Below, one piece after another: positions 42,124-50,382 of a DNA stretch of 64,000 nt. Both the position numbers and the translations under genes were made by a program. The stretch comes from Maritimibacter sp. HL-12 (lineage in GTDB: Bacteria > Pseudomonadota > Alphaproteobacteria > Rhodobacterales > Rhodobacteraceae), in the NCBI RefSeq assembly GCF_900177545.1, contig NZ_FXBQ01000001.1, positions 1,792,122-1,856,121 of the forward strand, in the 5' to 3' direction. Under the pieces are notes generated by a model. That model was not told the origin of the DNA, did not search any database, and saw only the letters and a program-made list of their open reading frames with translations. Within the stretch, counting starts at the first letter, position 1. Each line of letters begins with the position of its first letter.

Positions 42124-43251
42124 ATGAGACGGGTCAGGCTGGGCATGGTCGGTGGCGGGCAGGGTGCCTTTATCGGGGCCGTGCACCGCATCGCGGCGCG
42201 GATGGATGACCGGTTCGAGCTGGTCGCGGGCGCGCTGTCGTCAAATCCGGCCCGCGCGGCGGCGAGCGCGGCGGAGCTTGGGATCGCCCCGGAGCGCAGC
42301 TACGGCGATTTTGCCGAAATGGCGCGCGCCGAGGCCGCGCGCGAAGACGGCATCGAGGCGGTGGCCATCGTCACCCCCAACCACATGCACGCCGCCCCCG
42401 CCATCGCCTTTCTGGATGCGGGCATCCACGTGATCTGCGACAAGCCGCTCGCCGCCACACCCGAGCAGGCCGAGGCGATCGCCCACGCGGTTGCCGCTTC
42501 GCCTGCCCATTTCATCCTTACCCACAATTACACCGGCTACCCGCTGATCCGGCAGGCGCGCGAGATGGTGGCGCGCGGCGATCTTGGCGAGGTCCGCGTG
42601 GTGCAGGTGGAATACGCGCAGGATTGGCTGGCAAGTGAAGTTCACAACAAGCAGGCCGACTGGCGCACCGATCCGGCCCAGGCCGGAGCAGGCGCGATCG
42701 GCGATATCGGCACCCATGCCTTCAACCTCGCGCAGTTCGTCACCGCGCTGGAGCCCGAGGCGCTTTCGGCCGAGTTGCACAGCTTCGTGCCGGGCCGAAA
42801 GGTGGACGACAACGCCCATATCCGCCTGCGCTTTGAAGGTGGTGCGCGCGGGATGCTCTGGGCCAGCCAGGTTGCCGTGGGCAACGAAAACGGGTTGCGG
42901 CTGCGGATCTACGGCAGCGAGGGCGGGCTGGAATGGGGGCAGGAAAACCCCAACGCGATGGCCTTCACCCGGTTCGGCGCGCCGCGCCAGATTCTCACCC
43001 GGGGCGGGCCGGGTCTCGGCGGCGGCGCGGGGCGATGGACGCGGGTGCCCCCCGGCCACCCGGAAGGCTACCTCGAAGGGTTCGCCAATCTCTACAGCGA
43101 CGCCGCCGATCTCATCCTCGGCGGCGGCGACGGTGCGCTCCTGCCCGGCATCGCCGCGGGTCTGGACGGCATGTGGTTCATCGACGCCTGCCAGCAGAGT
43201 TCCGCCGCGGACGGCGCATGGATCGCGCGTCAGAGCGGATCGGTGCGGTAG
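42124..43251 (+). CDS. Gfo/Idh/MocA-family oxidoreductase
   Basis: The protein is 375 residues. It has an N-terminal NAD(P) Rossmann fold (LGMVGGGQGAFIGAVH), then VAIVTPNHMHAAPA and the catalytic Lys of CDKPLAATPEQAE. The C-terminal domain has GAGAIGDIGTHAFNL, with the catalytic Asp and His. This is the standard family pattern for oxidation of cyclic polyols or sugars. Substrate is unknown and no sugar genes flank it. The RlmL-like gene converges and overlaps by 22 bp. Confidence 0.9.
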   Translation: MRRVRLGMVGGGQGAFIGAVHRIAARMDDRFELVAGALSSNPARAAASAAELGIAPERSYGDFAEMARAEAAREDGIEAVAIVTPNHMHAAPAIAFLDAGIHVICDKPLAATPEQAEAIAHAVAASPAHFILTHNYTGYPLIRQAREMVARGDLGEVRVVQVEYAQDWLASEVHNKQADWRTDPAQAGAGAIGDIGTHAFNLAQFVTALEPEALSAELHSFVPGRKVDDNAHIRLRFEGGARGMLWASQVAVGNENGLRLRIYGSEGGLEWGQENPNAMAFTRFGAPRQILTRGGPGLGGGAGRWTRVPPGHPEGYLEGFANLYSDAADLILGGGDGALLPGIAAGLDGMWFIDACQQSSAADGAWIARQSGSVR

Positions 43252-44327
43252 AGCTTCACCGTGAGACCGCCATGGGCAACCGGCGGTCCGGGCGGCAGAA
43301 AGGGCAGGCCGGTGGCCTTCGCCAGCCCGCCATCATTGGTGACGATCCCCACCCGCCAGCCCGAGAACCGTGCCCGCAGGGCCTCGCCCAAGGCACCGTA
43401 GAGCGCGAACAGCGGCTTGCGGTCGCCGATCCGACCGCCATAGGGCGGGTTGACCATCACCAGACCGGGCGGGCCTGAGGGGCGAGCAAGGTCGCTCACC
43501 GCGGCCCGTGCGAAAACGGTCACGTCCTGCACCCCCGCCCGCGCCGCGTTTTCGCCAGCCCCCTTGATCGCGCCCTGGTCGCGGTCGAAACCGTAGAATC
43601 GCAGATCGGTGTCGCGTGGCGGGCTTGTCCGCAGCGCGGCCACGGCGGTGGGGTCGTGGCTGGCAAGCTGCTCGAAGGCGAAGGCGCGGTCACGTCCCGG
43701 CAAGAGCCCCAGCGCGATCTCGGCGGCCTCGATCACGAATGTGCCCGAACCGCACATCGGATCGACCAGCGGTTCGGCCCCGGTGAACCCCATCTGCCGC
43801 AGCAGCAGCGCCGCCATGGTCTCGCGGATCGGGGCCTTGCCGGTGAACAGCTTGTGGCCGCGCTTGTGCAGGCTTTCACCGGATGTATCGACGCTGAGCG
43901 TCACCAGGTTGTCGTCGATCCGCGCCTTGATCTGGACCGGGGCATCTTTCGCGATCGAGGTGCCAAGCTCCTCGCGGATCGCCCGCTCGATGCGCTGGGT
44001 AGCGGCGCCCGCGTGGTAGATCTTCGAGCCCTTCGTGGTGGCCTCCACCCGCACCGGCACGTCCGGCCGCAGCACCCCGGCCCAATCGACCTTGCGGGCC
44101 CGCTTGTCGAGCTGGGCGAGGTGGAAAGCGCGAAACTCGGTGAAGCGCGCGAGCACCCGTGTGGCCCCCCTGAGCGCGATGTTCGCGCGCCAGACCTCGG
44201 GCCAGCCGCCGGTGATCGTTACCCCGCCGGGCAGTGTGGCCACGCCTTCGAAGCCCGCCGCCTGCGCCTCCTCGGCAAGCACGGGCTCCAACCCCGGGGG
44301 GGCGACCAGGAAGATCTCGAATGTCAT
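43230..44327 (-). CDS. THUMP-domain class I RNA methyltransferase (RlmL-like N2-guanine)
   Basis: The protein is 365 residues. The N-terminal ferredoxin-like/THUMP part (roughly 1-150) is followed by a SAM-dependent domain with VDPMCGSGTFVIEAA and the catalytic MVNPPYGGRIGD (NPPY). That order matches the N-terminal half of E. coli RlmL, which makes m2G2445 in 23S rRNA, and YpsC-type proteins. The RlmK half is absent, as in many alphaproteobacteria. Its start is 16 bp downstream of the next upstream gene's stop on the same strand. Confidence 0.9.
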   Translation of the reverse strand: MTFEIFLVAPPGLEPVLAEEAQAAGFEGVATLPGGVTITGGWPEVWRANIALRGATRVLARFTEFRAFHLAQLDKRARKVDWAGVLRPDVPVRVEATTKGSKIYHAGAATQRIERAIREELGTSIAKDAPVQIKARIDDNLVTLSVDTSGESLHKRGHKLFTGKAPIRETMAALLLRQMGFTGAEPLVDPMCGSGTFVIEAAEIALGLLPGRDRAFAFEQLASHDPTAVAALRTSPPRDTDLRFYGFDRDQGAIKGAGENAARAGVQDVTVFARAAVSDLARPSGPPGLVMVNPPYGGRIGDRKPLFALYGALGEALRARFSGWRVGIVTNDGGLAKATGLPFLPPGPPVAHGGLTVKLYRTDPL

Positions 44328-44343
44328 GGACGCTGCCTAGACG

Positions 44344-44805
44344 TTAACTCCGGCCTGCACCAGCCTGAGCGACGAGCCTCGCGAGAACACCTTTCGCGAC
44401 CGGCGCTTCGGGCATCAGCGGCAGCGGGTCGGGCGCGAGGCGCGAAAAGATCCAGCGCGGCAACACCCGTTCACCCGAGCCGCCGCAGACGCCGCCCATC
44501 TTGTAGGGATCGAACACCTTCACGAAGCCCGGGGCTTCGAAGCTGTCGGCGAAGACCGCTCCGCAATAGGAGCGGCTGCGCACCTGCTCGACGCAAGCGC
44601 GCGCTTCTGCGAGCGATTCGGCAAGATCCGGGACCGGAGAATCGGGCGCATCGCCTGTCGGATCAAACACGAACCATTCGCCCCCGGCCGCCGCGAGACG
44701 GTCGAAGAGGGTGTCGAATTGCTGCCAGTTCAAGGTGCCTGAGAACTTGCCGCCATAGGCGCGCCAGAATGCGGTATCGGGCAGCGGGGCGTTGGTATCG
44801 CGCAT
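44344..44805 (-). CDS. Cytoplasmic protein of unknown function
   Basis: The protein is 153 residues from the ATG at 44805, preceded by GGAGGAAATG. There is no signal peptide or membrane segment. It is rich in acidic and aromatic residues (TAFWRAYGGKFSGTLNWQQF) and has three Cys (ARACVEQ, RSYCGAVF, GGVCGGSG) with GERVLPRWIFSRLAP near the end. I do not recognise a domain. It is 16 bp upstream of the RlmL-like gene on the same strand and divergent from the iron operon. Confidence 0.65.
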   Translation of the reverse strand: MRDTNAPLPDTAFWRAYGGKFSGTLNWQQFDTLFDRLAAAGGEWFVFDPTGDAPDSPVPDLAESLAEARACVEQVRSRSYCGAVFADSFEAPGFVKVFDPYKMGGVCGGSGERVLPRWIFSRLAPDPLPLMPEAPVAKGVLARLVAQAGAGRS

Positions 44806-44863
44806 TTGGCATTTCCTCCTTCTGCGAAGTTGCGCGGCCAATCGGTCGGCGGTCAAGCACGGA

Positions 44864-44914
44864 AAGTCCGAGCGAAAAACTCAGGTTGACAAGTCCGAGT
44901 GTTTTAGTAAGAGA
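44864..44914 (+). promoter_or_regulatory. Probable promoter/operator of the iron operon
   Basis: TTGACA (44886-44891) can serve as a -35 element. It is flanked by an interrupted dyad, AAAAACTC (44875-44882) and GAGTGTTTT (44897-44905), and by a direct repeat of AAGTCCGAG (44864-44872 and 44891-44899). The -10 is unclear (TAAGAG at 44908-44913). Repression by an iron regulator (Irr, RirA or Fur type) is inferred from the genes downstream, not from a recognised consensus. Confidence 0.35.
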
Positions 44915-44980
44915 AAAGGGAGACACCAGCCACCCCGATCTGTGAGAGGGGAAGCCAGAGCCATCCGATGGAGTGCCCTG

Positions 44981-45139
44981 ATGCAGATCGAAACACAAAA
45001 CGACCGTTCGGCAGGCAATCGGTCTGCCCTCGATGCGACGCGCGAAGTCCTTGCCATTCTTGCCGAAAGCGGCCTTGTGCCGGGGCAGGGCGTTGAAGCC
45101 ATGCTCGACCGGTTTTCGGACGAGGCCCGGGCGCGATGA
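44981..45139 (+). CDS. Small protein upstream of hemP, unknown function
   Basis: The ORF encodes 52 residues from the ATG at 44981. The protein is hydrophilic and probably helical (DATREVLAILAESGLVPGQG) with a C-terminal EAMLDRFSDEARAR. It overlaps hemP by four bases (ATGA), so translation of the two is coupled. No family known to me. It is likely a real gene because of the overlap and because it opens the iron operon. Confidence 0.6.
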   Translation: MQIETQNDRSAGNRSALDATREVLAILAESGLVPGQGVEAMLDRFSDEARAR

Positions 45140-45279
45140 CGCCGCAAACCCCCGAGACCGTGCCGCGCTACCGCGCCGAAGACCTGCTGGGCGGGCACCG
45201 TGAGGCGCAGATCGCTCTTGGCGACCAGGTCTATACCCTGCGCATCACCCGCGCGGGCAAGCTGATCCTCACGAAATGA
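45136..45279 (+). CDS. hemP: Hemin uptake protein HemP
   Basis: The 47-residue protein carries the HemP signature near the middle and end: LLGGHREAQIALGD, then YTLRITRAGKLILTK. HemP is a small protein found with heme and iron uptake genes and, in some bacteria, acts as an activator of heme uptake genes. Here no heme receptor follows. It instead heads an imelysin/diheme operon. The start overlaps the preceding small ORF by four bases; imelysin starts 32 bp later. Confidence 0.88.
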   Translation: MTPQTPETVPRYRAEDLLGGHREAQIALGDQVYTLRITRAGKLILTK

Positions 45280-45311
45280 AACAGATCGAACACCAGAAAA
45301 AGGGACAGGAC

Positions 45312-46568
45312 ATGAAATTTCGCACCCTCGCAACAAGCGCGCTTGCGCTCACCCTCGTAACCGGCGCGGCGAAGGCCGACACCGGGGCCGTGCTCGAAAC
45401 CTACGCCAACATCGCGCAGGCGGGCTATGCCGACAGCCTGACCACGGCCCGCGCGCTGTCGGATGCCGTTGACGCGCTGATCGCCGACCCCTCGGCGGAA
45501 ACCCTCGCCGCCGCGCGCGCTGCCTGGGTCGCGGCCCGGGTGCCCTATCAGCAGACCGAGGTTTACCGCTTCGGCAACCCGATCGTGGACGACTGGGAAG
45601 GCAAGGTGAACGCCTGGCCGCTCGACGAGGGGCTGATCGACTACGTCGCCAGCGACTACGTGCTCTCCGACGAGAACGAGTTCGCCGCGCTCAACATCAT
45701 CGCCAACCCCTCCTTCACCATTGCCGGTGAGGAGGTGGACGCCAGCGAGATCACGCCCGAGCTGATCGAAGGTCTGCACGAGCTTGACGGCATCGAGGCG
45801 AACGTGGCGACCGGCTACCATGCCATCGAGTTCCTGCTCTGGGGGCAGGATCTCAACGGCACCGGTCCCGGTGCGGGCGACCGGCCCCACACCGACTACG
45901 CGGCGGGCGACGCCTGCACCGGCGGCAATTGCGACCGGCGCGCGGCCTACCTGCGCGCCGCCACCGATCTCCTGATCTCCGATCTCGAAGAGATGGAAGC
46001 GAACTGGGCCGAAGGCGGCGCGGCACGCGAAGCGGTGATGCAAGACGAGGCGGCCGGGCTCAGCGCCATGCTCACCGGCATGGGCAGCCTGTCCTACGGC
46101 GAACTTGCCGGCGAGCGGATGCGGCTTGGCCTGATGCTGGGCGATCCCGAGGAAGAGCACGATTGCTTCTCCGACAACACCCACTGGTCGCACTACTACG
46201 ACGGGCTTGGCATCCAGAACGTCTACCATGGGCGCTACACCCGCATTGACGGCAGCGTGGTCGAGGGTCCGTCGCTGGCCGATATCGCGGCCGAGGCCGA
46301 TCCCGCGCTCGATACCGAGATGGCGGCAAAGCTCGATGCAACGGTGGCGGCACTCGGTGCGATCTCGCAAGCCGCGGAAGGCGGTTTCGCCTATGACCAG
46401 ATGCTCGCCATGGGCAATGCCGAGGGCGAGGCGCTGATCATGGGCGGGGTCAACGCGCTGATCGACCAGACCCGTTCGATCGAGCGGATCGTCGCGGCGC
46501 TTGATCTGGGCGGGATCGCGCTTGAAGGCTCCGACAGCCTCGACAACCCCGGTGCCGTCTTCGAGTGA
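45312..46568 (+). CDS. Imelysin-family periplasmic iron-regulated protein
   Basis: The protein is 418 residues with a signal peptide ending at GAAKA before DTG, and two repeats of a helical bundle. The imelysin GxHxxE motif is intact as G168-H170-E173 (GYHAIEFLLWG). A metal or iron role is proposed for this motif in IrpA/EfeO-related proteins. ATGs further upstream do not fit a signal peptide; AGGGACAGGA precedes the ATG at 45312. It comes behind hemP and before a diheme oxidoreductase, the usual iron-regulated set. Confidence 0.9.
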   Translation: MKFRTLATSALALTLVTGAAKADTGAVLETYANIAQAGYADSLTTARALSDAVDALIADPSAETLAAARAAWVAARVPYQQTEVYRFGNPIVDDWEGKVNAWPLDEGLIDYVASDYVLSDENEFAALNIIANPSFTIAGEEVDASEITPELIEGLHELDGIEANVATGYHAIEFLLWGQDLNGTGPGAGDRPHTDYAAGDACTGGNCDRRAAYLRAATDLLISDLEEMEANWAEGGAAREAVMQDEAAGLSAMLTGMGSLSYGELAGERMRLGLMLGDPEEEHDCFSDNTHWSHYYDGLGIQNVYHGRYTRIDGSVVEGPSLADIAAEADPALDTEMAAKLDATVAALGAISQAAEGGFAYDQMLAMGNAEGEALIMGGVNALIDQTRSIERIVAALDLGGIALEGSDSLDNPGAVFE

Positions 46569-46579
46569 GGCCCGGTCCG

Positions 46580-48091
46580 ATGCGCAAGGTCGCATTCCTG
46601 ATCGCGGGGCTGGCGCTTTGCGCTGGCCCCGCACTTGCTTTGGAGGCGGGCGACGTGGTGATCGCGGCCCCGCGCACACCCGAAGAGGCGGCGCGGGTTG
46701 CCCTGGTGACGGCGCAGCCCGAGGATTTCGCCAAGGCGGAACCTTTCGAGACCAACAGCGGAGGCGCGGGGAGCGTGGCCGCCACCGGGGCCGGGGCCTT
46801 TTCGCACGCCAATGCCGCCTTGCCCAACGCACGCGGGCTCGATTTCGAGCTTGGCCGGGCGCTGTTCGAGAAGCTCTGGGTGTCTGCCCCGGCCTCGACC
46901 AAGGCCTCCGACGGTCTCGGGCCGCTCTACAACGCCCGCGCCTGTTCGGCCTGTCACGTCAACGATGGCCGGGGCCGCCCACCCTCCGGGCCAGACGACA
47001 AGCCGCTCGCCCTCACCCTGCATCTCGCCGTGCCCACCGCGCCGATGACCGCCATGGCCGGGATCGAGGGCTGGCAGGCGACCGCGCCCGATAGGCACTA
47101 TGGCGCGCAACTTCAAACCTTCGCAACCGGCGGGCTCACGGCCGAGGCGCGGCTTCGGGTGAGTTGGCAAGTGCACGAGGTCACGCTGGCTGACGGCGAG
47201 ATCGTGTCTCTGCGCAAGCCTGCCGTCGCGGTCGAAGACCTCGCGCACGGCCCGCTCGCCGCCGATACCATGACCTCGCCCCGGATCGCCCCGCCGATGA
47301 TCGGGCTGGGCCTGCTCGAAGCGATCCCGGCCGCGGATATCCTTGCGAAAGAAGACCCCGACGACGCCGATGGCGACGGTATTTCGGGACGGGCCAATAT
47401 TGTCTGGTCGCCTGAACACGGCCGCCCGATGCTGGGCCGGTTCGGGCTGAAGGCGGGCAGCGCGACGGTAGCACACCAGTCGGCCAAGGCCTTCGCCAAC
47501 GATATCGGCATCTCGTCGCCCGCTTTTCCCGCGCCCTGGGGCGATTGCACCGATGCCCAGGCCGATTGCCGGGCCGCCCCGCACGGCGACGGCGACACCC
47601 GGGGCGACGAGATCGACGCCGAGGCGCTGGCGATCACGGTGCTCTATGCCGCCAACCTCGCCGTGCCGACCCGACGCGCGGTGGACGACCGGGAGGTGCT
47701 CCGCGGCAAGGCGCTGTTTCATGGCGCGGGCTGCGCCTATTGTCACACCCCCAAGCATGTCACCCACCGCGTCGAAGGCGCGCCGCACAAGAGTTTCCAG
47801 TTGATCTGGCCCTATACCGATCTCTTGCTCCACGACATGGGCCCGGGCCTTGCCGATGGTTTCGTCGAAGGCCGGGCCACAGGGCGGGAATGGCGCACGC
47901 CGCCGCTCTGGGGGATCGGGTTGACAGCGGCGGTGACCGGCGAGACAAGTTTCCTGCACGATGGGCGCGCACGCAGTCTCCTCGAAGCGATCCTGTGGCA
48001 TGGCGGCGAGGCGGAAGCCGCGCGCGATGCCGTGGCCGCGATGGAGAAGGCTGACCGTAACGCCCTGATCCGGTTTCTGGAGAGTCTCTGA
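46580..48091 (+). CDS. Diheme thiol-oxidoreductase-like protein (COG3488/DUF1111)
   Basis: The protein is 503 residues with a Sec signal peptide (AFLIAGLALCAGPALA). Two heme c motifs are seen, CSACH near residue 127 and CAYCH near 385, with family blocks such as NARACSACHVNDGRG and TPPLWGIGLTAAVTGE. This family accompanies imelysin genes in Pseudomonas and Rhodobacterales and is annotated as di-heme oxidoreductase; the true reaction is unknown. The ATG at 46580 has GAGG upstream; the GTG at 46565 is an alternative. The next gene starts within the stop. Confidence 0.9.
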   Translation: MRKVAFLIAGLALCAGPALALEAGDVVIAAPRTPEEAARVALVTAQPEDFAKAEPFETNSGGAGSVAATGAGAFSHANAALPNARGLDFELGRALFEKLWVSAPASTKASDGLGPLYNARACSACHVNDGRGRPPSGPDDKPLALTLHLAVPTAPMTAMAGIEGWQATAPDRHYGAQLQTFATGGLTAEARLRVSWQVHEVTLADGEIVSLRKPAVAVEDLAHGPLAADTMTSPRIAPPMIGLGLLEAIPAADILAKEDPDDADGDGISGRANIVWSPEHGRPMLGRFGLKAGSATVAHQSAKAFANDIGISSPAFPAPWGDCTDAQADCRAAPHGDGDTRGDEIDAEALAITVLYAANLAVPTRRAVDDREVLRGKALFHGAGCAYCHTPKHVTHRVEGAPHKSFQLIWPYTDLLLHDMGPGLADGFVEGRATGREWRTPPLWGIGLTAAVTGETSFLHDGRARSLLEAILWHGGEAEAARDAVAAMEKADRNALIRFLESL

Positions 48092-49077
48092 TGCGCTTCG
48101 CCCTTGCCTTCGTCCTTGCCGCGACCCTCGCCACCCCGTCGCAAGCGGGCGTGGCGGAGGCACTCGACGATCACATCCTGCCGGGCTTTGCCAGTTTCGC
48201 CGCGGCCAGCGCCGATCTCGAAGCGGCGGCGCGCTCCGATTGCACCGCGCCCGCGCTGGCTGCTTCTTTCCACGACGCGTTCGACGCGTGGCTCGTGGTT
48301 GGCGATCTGCGCCTCGGCCCGTCGGAAACCGGGGCGCTGTCGATCGCGTTCTGGCCCGACACGCGCGGATTCACCGAAAAAACCCTTGCGAGCCTGATCG
48401 GTGCGCAAAACCCTATCGTGGATGATCCCGAGGCTTTCGCCGAGCTTTCGATCGCCGGGCGCGGACTGTTCGCGTTGGAGATGCTGCTGTTCGATCCGGA
48501 TTATTCCGACTACGGCACCGAGGATTACCGCTGTGCGCTGGCACAGGCGCTGGCCAGCGATCTCGCACGGCAGGCGGCGGCGCTCTCGCAGGGCTGGTCG
48601 GAATCCTTCGCGTCGGTTCTGCTCAGCGCCGGGGCGGACGGCAATGCGCGGTTTCTCAGCGAAGAAGAGGCGGTGCGCGCGATCTACACCCAGATCCTTT
48701 CCGCTCTCCAATTCACTACCGACTCCCGCATCGCGCGGCCGATGGGCAGTTTCGAGCGCCCCCGGCCGATCCGCGCCGAGGCGCGCCGCTCGGGTCGCTC
48801 GCTCACCAACGTGCTCGCGTCAACCCAAGCCGCGGTAGATCTCGCCGAGGCGCTTGCCGACTGGCCGCTGCCCGAAACCCGCGCGGCTCTCGGGCGGGTT
48901 CAAGAGGCCGCCGAGGCGATCGAAGACCCGGCTTTCGGCGATGTCGACAACCCCGCCGCACGCTTCCGGCTCGAAGTGCTCCAGCAGAAGGTGGCGGCGG
49001 TGACGACCGCCATCGAAGCCGAAATCGGCGCACCGCTCGGGCTCTCAGCCGGGTTCAACGCGCAAGACGGAGATTGA
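48091..49077 (+). CDS. Second imelysin-family protein with degenerate motif
   Basis: The protein is 328 residues with a signal peptide (LAFVLAATLATPSQA before GVAEAL) and a helical imelysin-like domain. The place of the GxHxxE motif reads GLFALEMLLF, so the His is replaced by Phe while the Glu is kept. CysAlaPro elements (DCTAPALA, YRCALAQ) may form a disulfide. Loss of the His suggests a non-catalytic or differently ligating partner of the first imelysin. It starts one base inside the diheme gene's stop. Confidence 0.82.
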   Translation: MRFALAFVLAATLATPSQAGVAEALDDHILPGFASFAAASADLEAAARSDCTAPALAASFHDAFDAWLVVGDLRLGPSETGALSIAFWPDTRGFTEKTLASLIGAQNPIVDDPEAFAELSIAGRGLFALEMLLFDPDYSDYGTEDYRCALAQALASDLARQAAALSQGWSESFASVLLSAGADGNARFLSEEEAVRAIYTQILSALQFTTDSRIARPMGSFERPRPIRAEARRSGRSLTNVLASTQAAVDLAEALADWPLPETRAALGRVQEAAEAIEDPAFGDVDNPAARFRLEVLQQKVAAVTTAIEAEIGAPLGLSAGFNAQDGD

Positions 49078-49078
49078 A

Positions 49079-50149
49079 ATGACCTCGCGACGCGGTTTTC
49101 TTGCCAGCCTTCTGGCGGCGTCGGCGGCACCTCGTCTGGGGTGGGCGGCGGTGGGCAGCCCGACCTACCTTGCCGCTGCGCAACTGCCGGGCGGTGCATA
49201 TGTTCTTTGCGGGCTTGATCAGGCCGGTGGCGAGACCTTCCAGGTGGCCTTGCCGGCCCGTGGTCACGCCGGGGCCGGGCATCCGTCGCGCGCGGAAGCG
49301 GTGGTTTTCGCGCGGCGGCCCGGCTATTTCGCGCTGGTGATCGATGTGGCGACCGGGCGAGTGATCCACGAGCTGGTGCCGCCCGAAGGTCACCAGTTCA
49401 ACGGCCACGGCATCTACATCGACGGTGGTGCCACGCTCGTCACCGTCGAGCAGATGGCCGAGGGATCGGCGGGCCGGATCGGGCTGTGGGATGTCGCCTC
49501 GGGCTACACCCGGATCGACGGTTTCGCCAGCCACGGGATCGGCCCGCACGATGCGCGGCTGATGCCCGATGGCCGCACACTGGTGGTGGCCAATGGCGGG
49601 ATCGAGACCGACGCGCAGGACCGCACCAAGCTCAATCTCGCCACCATGCGCCCGAACCTCGCCTATCTCGGGCCGGGTGGTGATTTGCTCGACATGGTCG
49701 AGCTGGATGCGGATTTGCGGCAGAACTCCATCCGCCATCTCGCGGTTCGGTCCGATGGACTGGTCGGTTTCGCGATGCAATGGGAGGGCGAGCCGGACAT
49801 GGGCTGGCCTCTGCTCGGCCTGCACCGCATGGGGCAGCCACCCCTGCTGGCCGAAGCGCCGCTGGCGGATGAACTGGCGATGAGGGGCTATGCCGGATCG
49901 GCGGCGTTTTCAGTGGATGAAAGCGAGATCGCGATCACCTCGCCGCGCGGCGGGCGGCTCCATCGGTTCGCCACCGACGGCCGTTTCATCGCCGCGGAGA
50001 CCCGCGCCGATATCTGCGGAATCGCGCCGCACCCGGAGGGCTTCATCGCGTCGGACGGGTTGGGCGGGATGATCACGATTGGCCCGGATGGCGCACGTCC
50101 GATGGCGCGGCACGATTGCGCATGGGATAACCACATCGTCGCCCTTTGA
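49079..50149 (+). CDS. DUF1513 Tat-exported beta-propeller-like protein
   Basis: The protein is 356 residues. The N terminus TSRRGFLASLLAASAAP is a Tat signal. The rest has repeated strand-rich units such as DVATGRVIHELVPPEGHQF, LWDVASGYTRIDGF and LMPDGRTLVVANGGIETD, which fit the DUF1513 family, probably a propeller. It ends iron operons of the imelysin type. Its stop codon lies in a hairpin shared with the convergent fdsD stop. Confidence 0.87.
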   Translation: MTSRRGFLASLLAASAAPRLGWAAVGSPTYLAAAQLPGGAYVLCGLDQAGGETFQVALPARGHAGAGHPSRAEAVVFARRPGYFALVIDVATGRVIHELVPPEGHQFNGHGIYIDGGATLVTVEQMAEGSAGRIGLWDVASGYTRIDGFASHGIGPHDARLMPDGRTLVVANGGIETDAQDRTKLNLATMRPNLAYLGPGGDLLDMVELDADLRQNSIRHLAVRSDGLVGFAMQWEGEPDMGWPLLGLHRMGQPPLLAEAPLADELAMRGYAGSAAFSVDESEIAITSPRGGRLHRFATDGRFIAAETRADICGIAPHPEGFIASDGLGGMITIGPDGARPMARHDCAWDNHIVAL

Positions 50150-50166
50150 GGCGGGTTGACGCCTCA
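50147..50166. terminator. Hairpin containing both stop codons of convergent genes
   Basis: TGAGGCG (50147-50153) and CGCCTCA (50160-50166) form a perfect 7-bp stem with loop GGTTGA. The left arm begins with the DUF1513 stop; the right arm ends with the complement of the fdsD stop. There is no U tract, so its strength as a terminator is uncertain. Confidence 0.4.
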
Positions 50167-50382
50167 GTCGGCCGGCGCGCTCAACTGTTTCGTGGCCTCG
50201 ATGACCAGCGGATCGAGGCCTTCGCCCCCGGTCGCGACATGGTCGAGCAACTGCCGACGCATGCGCGGCTCCCAGAAATCACCCAGATGTGCGGCAATGC
50301 GCGCCGCGGCCTCGTCGCCGGGCTGCGATTTGAAGAAGGTGGCGATCTGGTTGGCCATGTGAATCATCTTGTCAGGCGACAT
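50164..50382 (-). CDS. fdsD: Formate dehydrogenase delta subunit
   Basis: The 72-residue cytoplasmic protein has the FdsD opening MSPDKMIHMANQIATFFKSQ and DFWEPRMRRQLLDHV. The subunit is needed for active NAD-dependent Mo formate dehydrogenase and sits last in the operon. It overlaps fdhD by 11 bp. The longer frame upstream is not needed. Confidence 0.92.
   Translation of the reverse strand: MSPDKMIHMANQIATFFKSQPGDEAAARIAAHLGDFWEPRMRRQLLDHVATGGEGLDPLVIEATKQLSAPAD

Noticed and set aside
44886-44899. TTGACAAGTCCGAG as a sixth Dnr/FNR box
   Set aside because: The second half-site CCGAG does not match GTCAA; it is better read as a -35 element.
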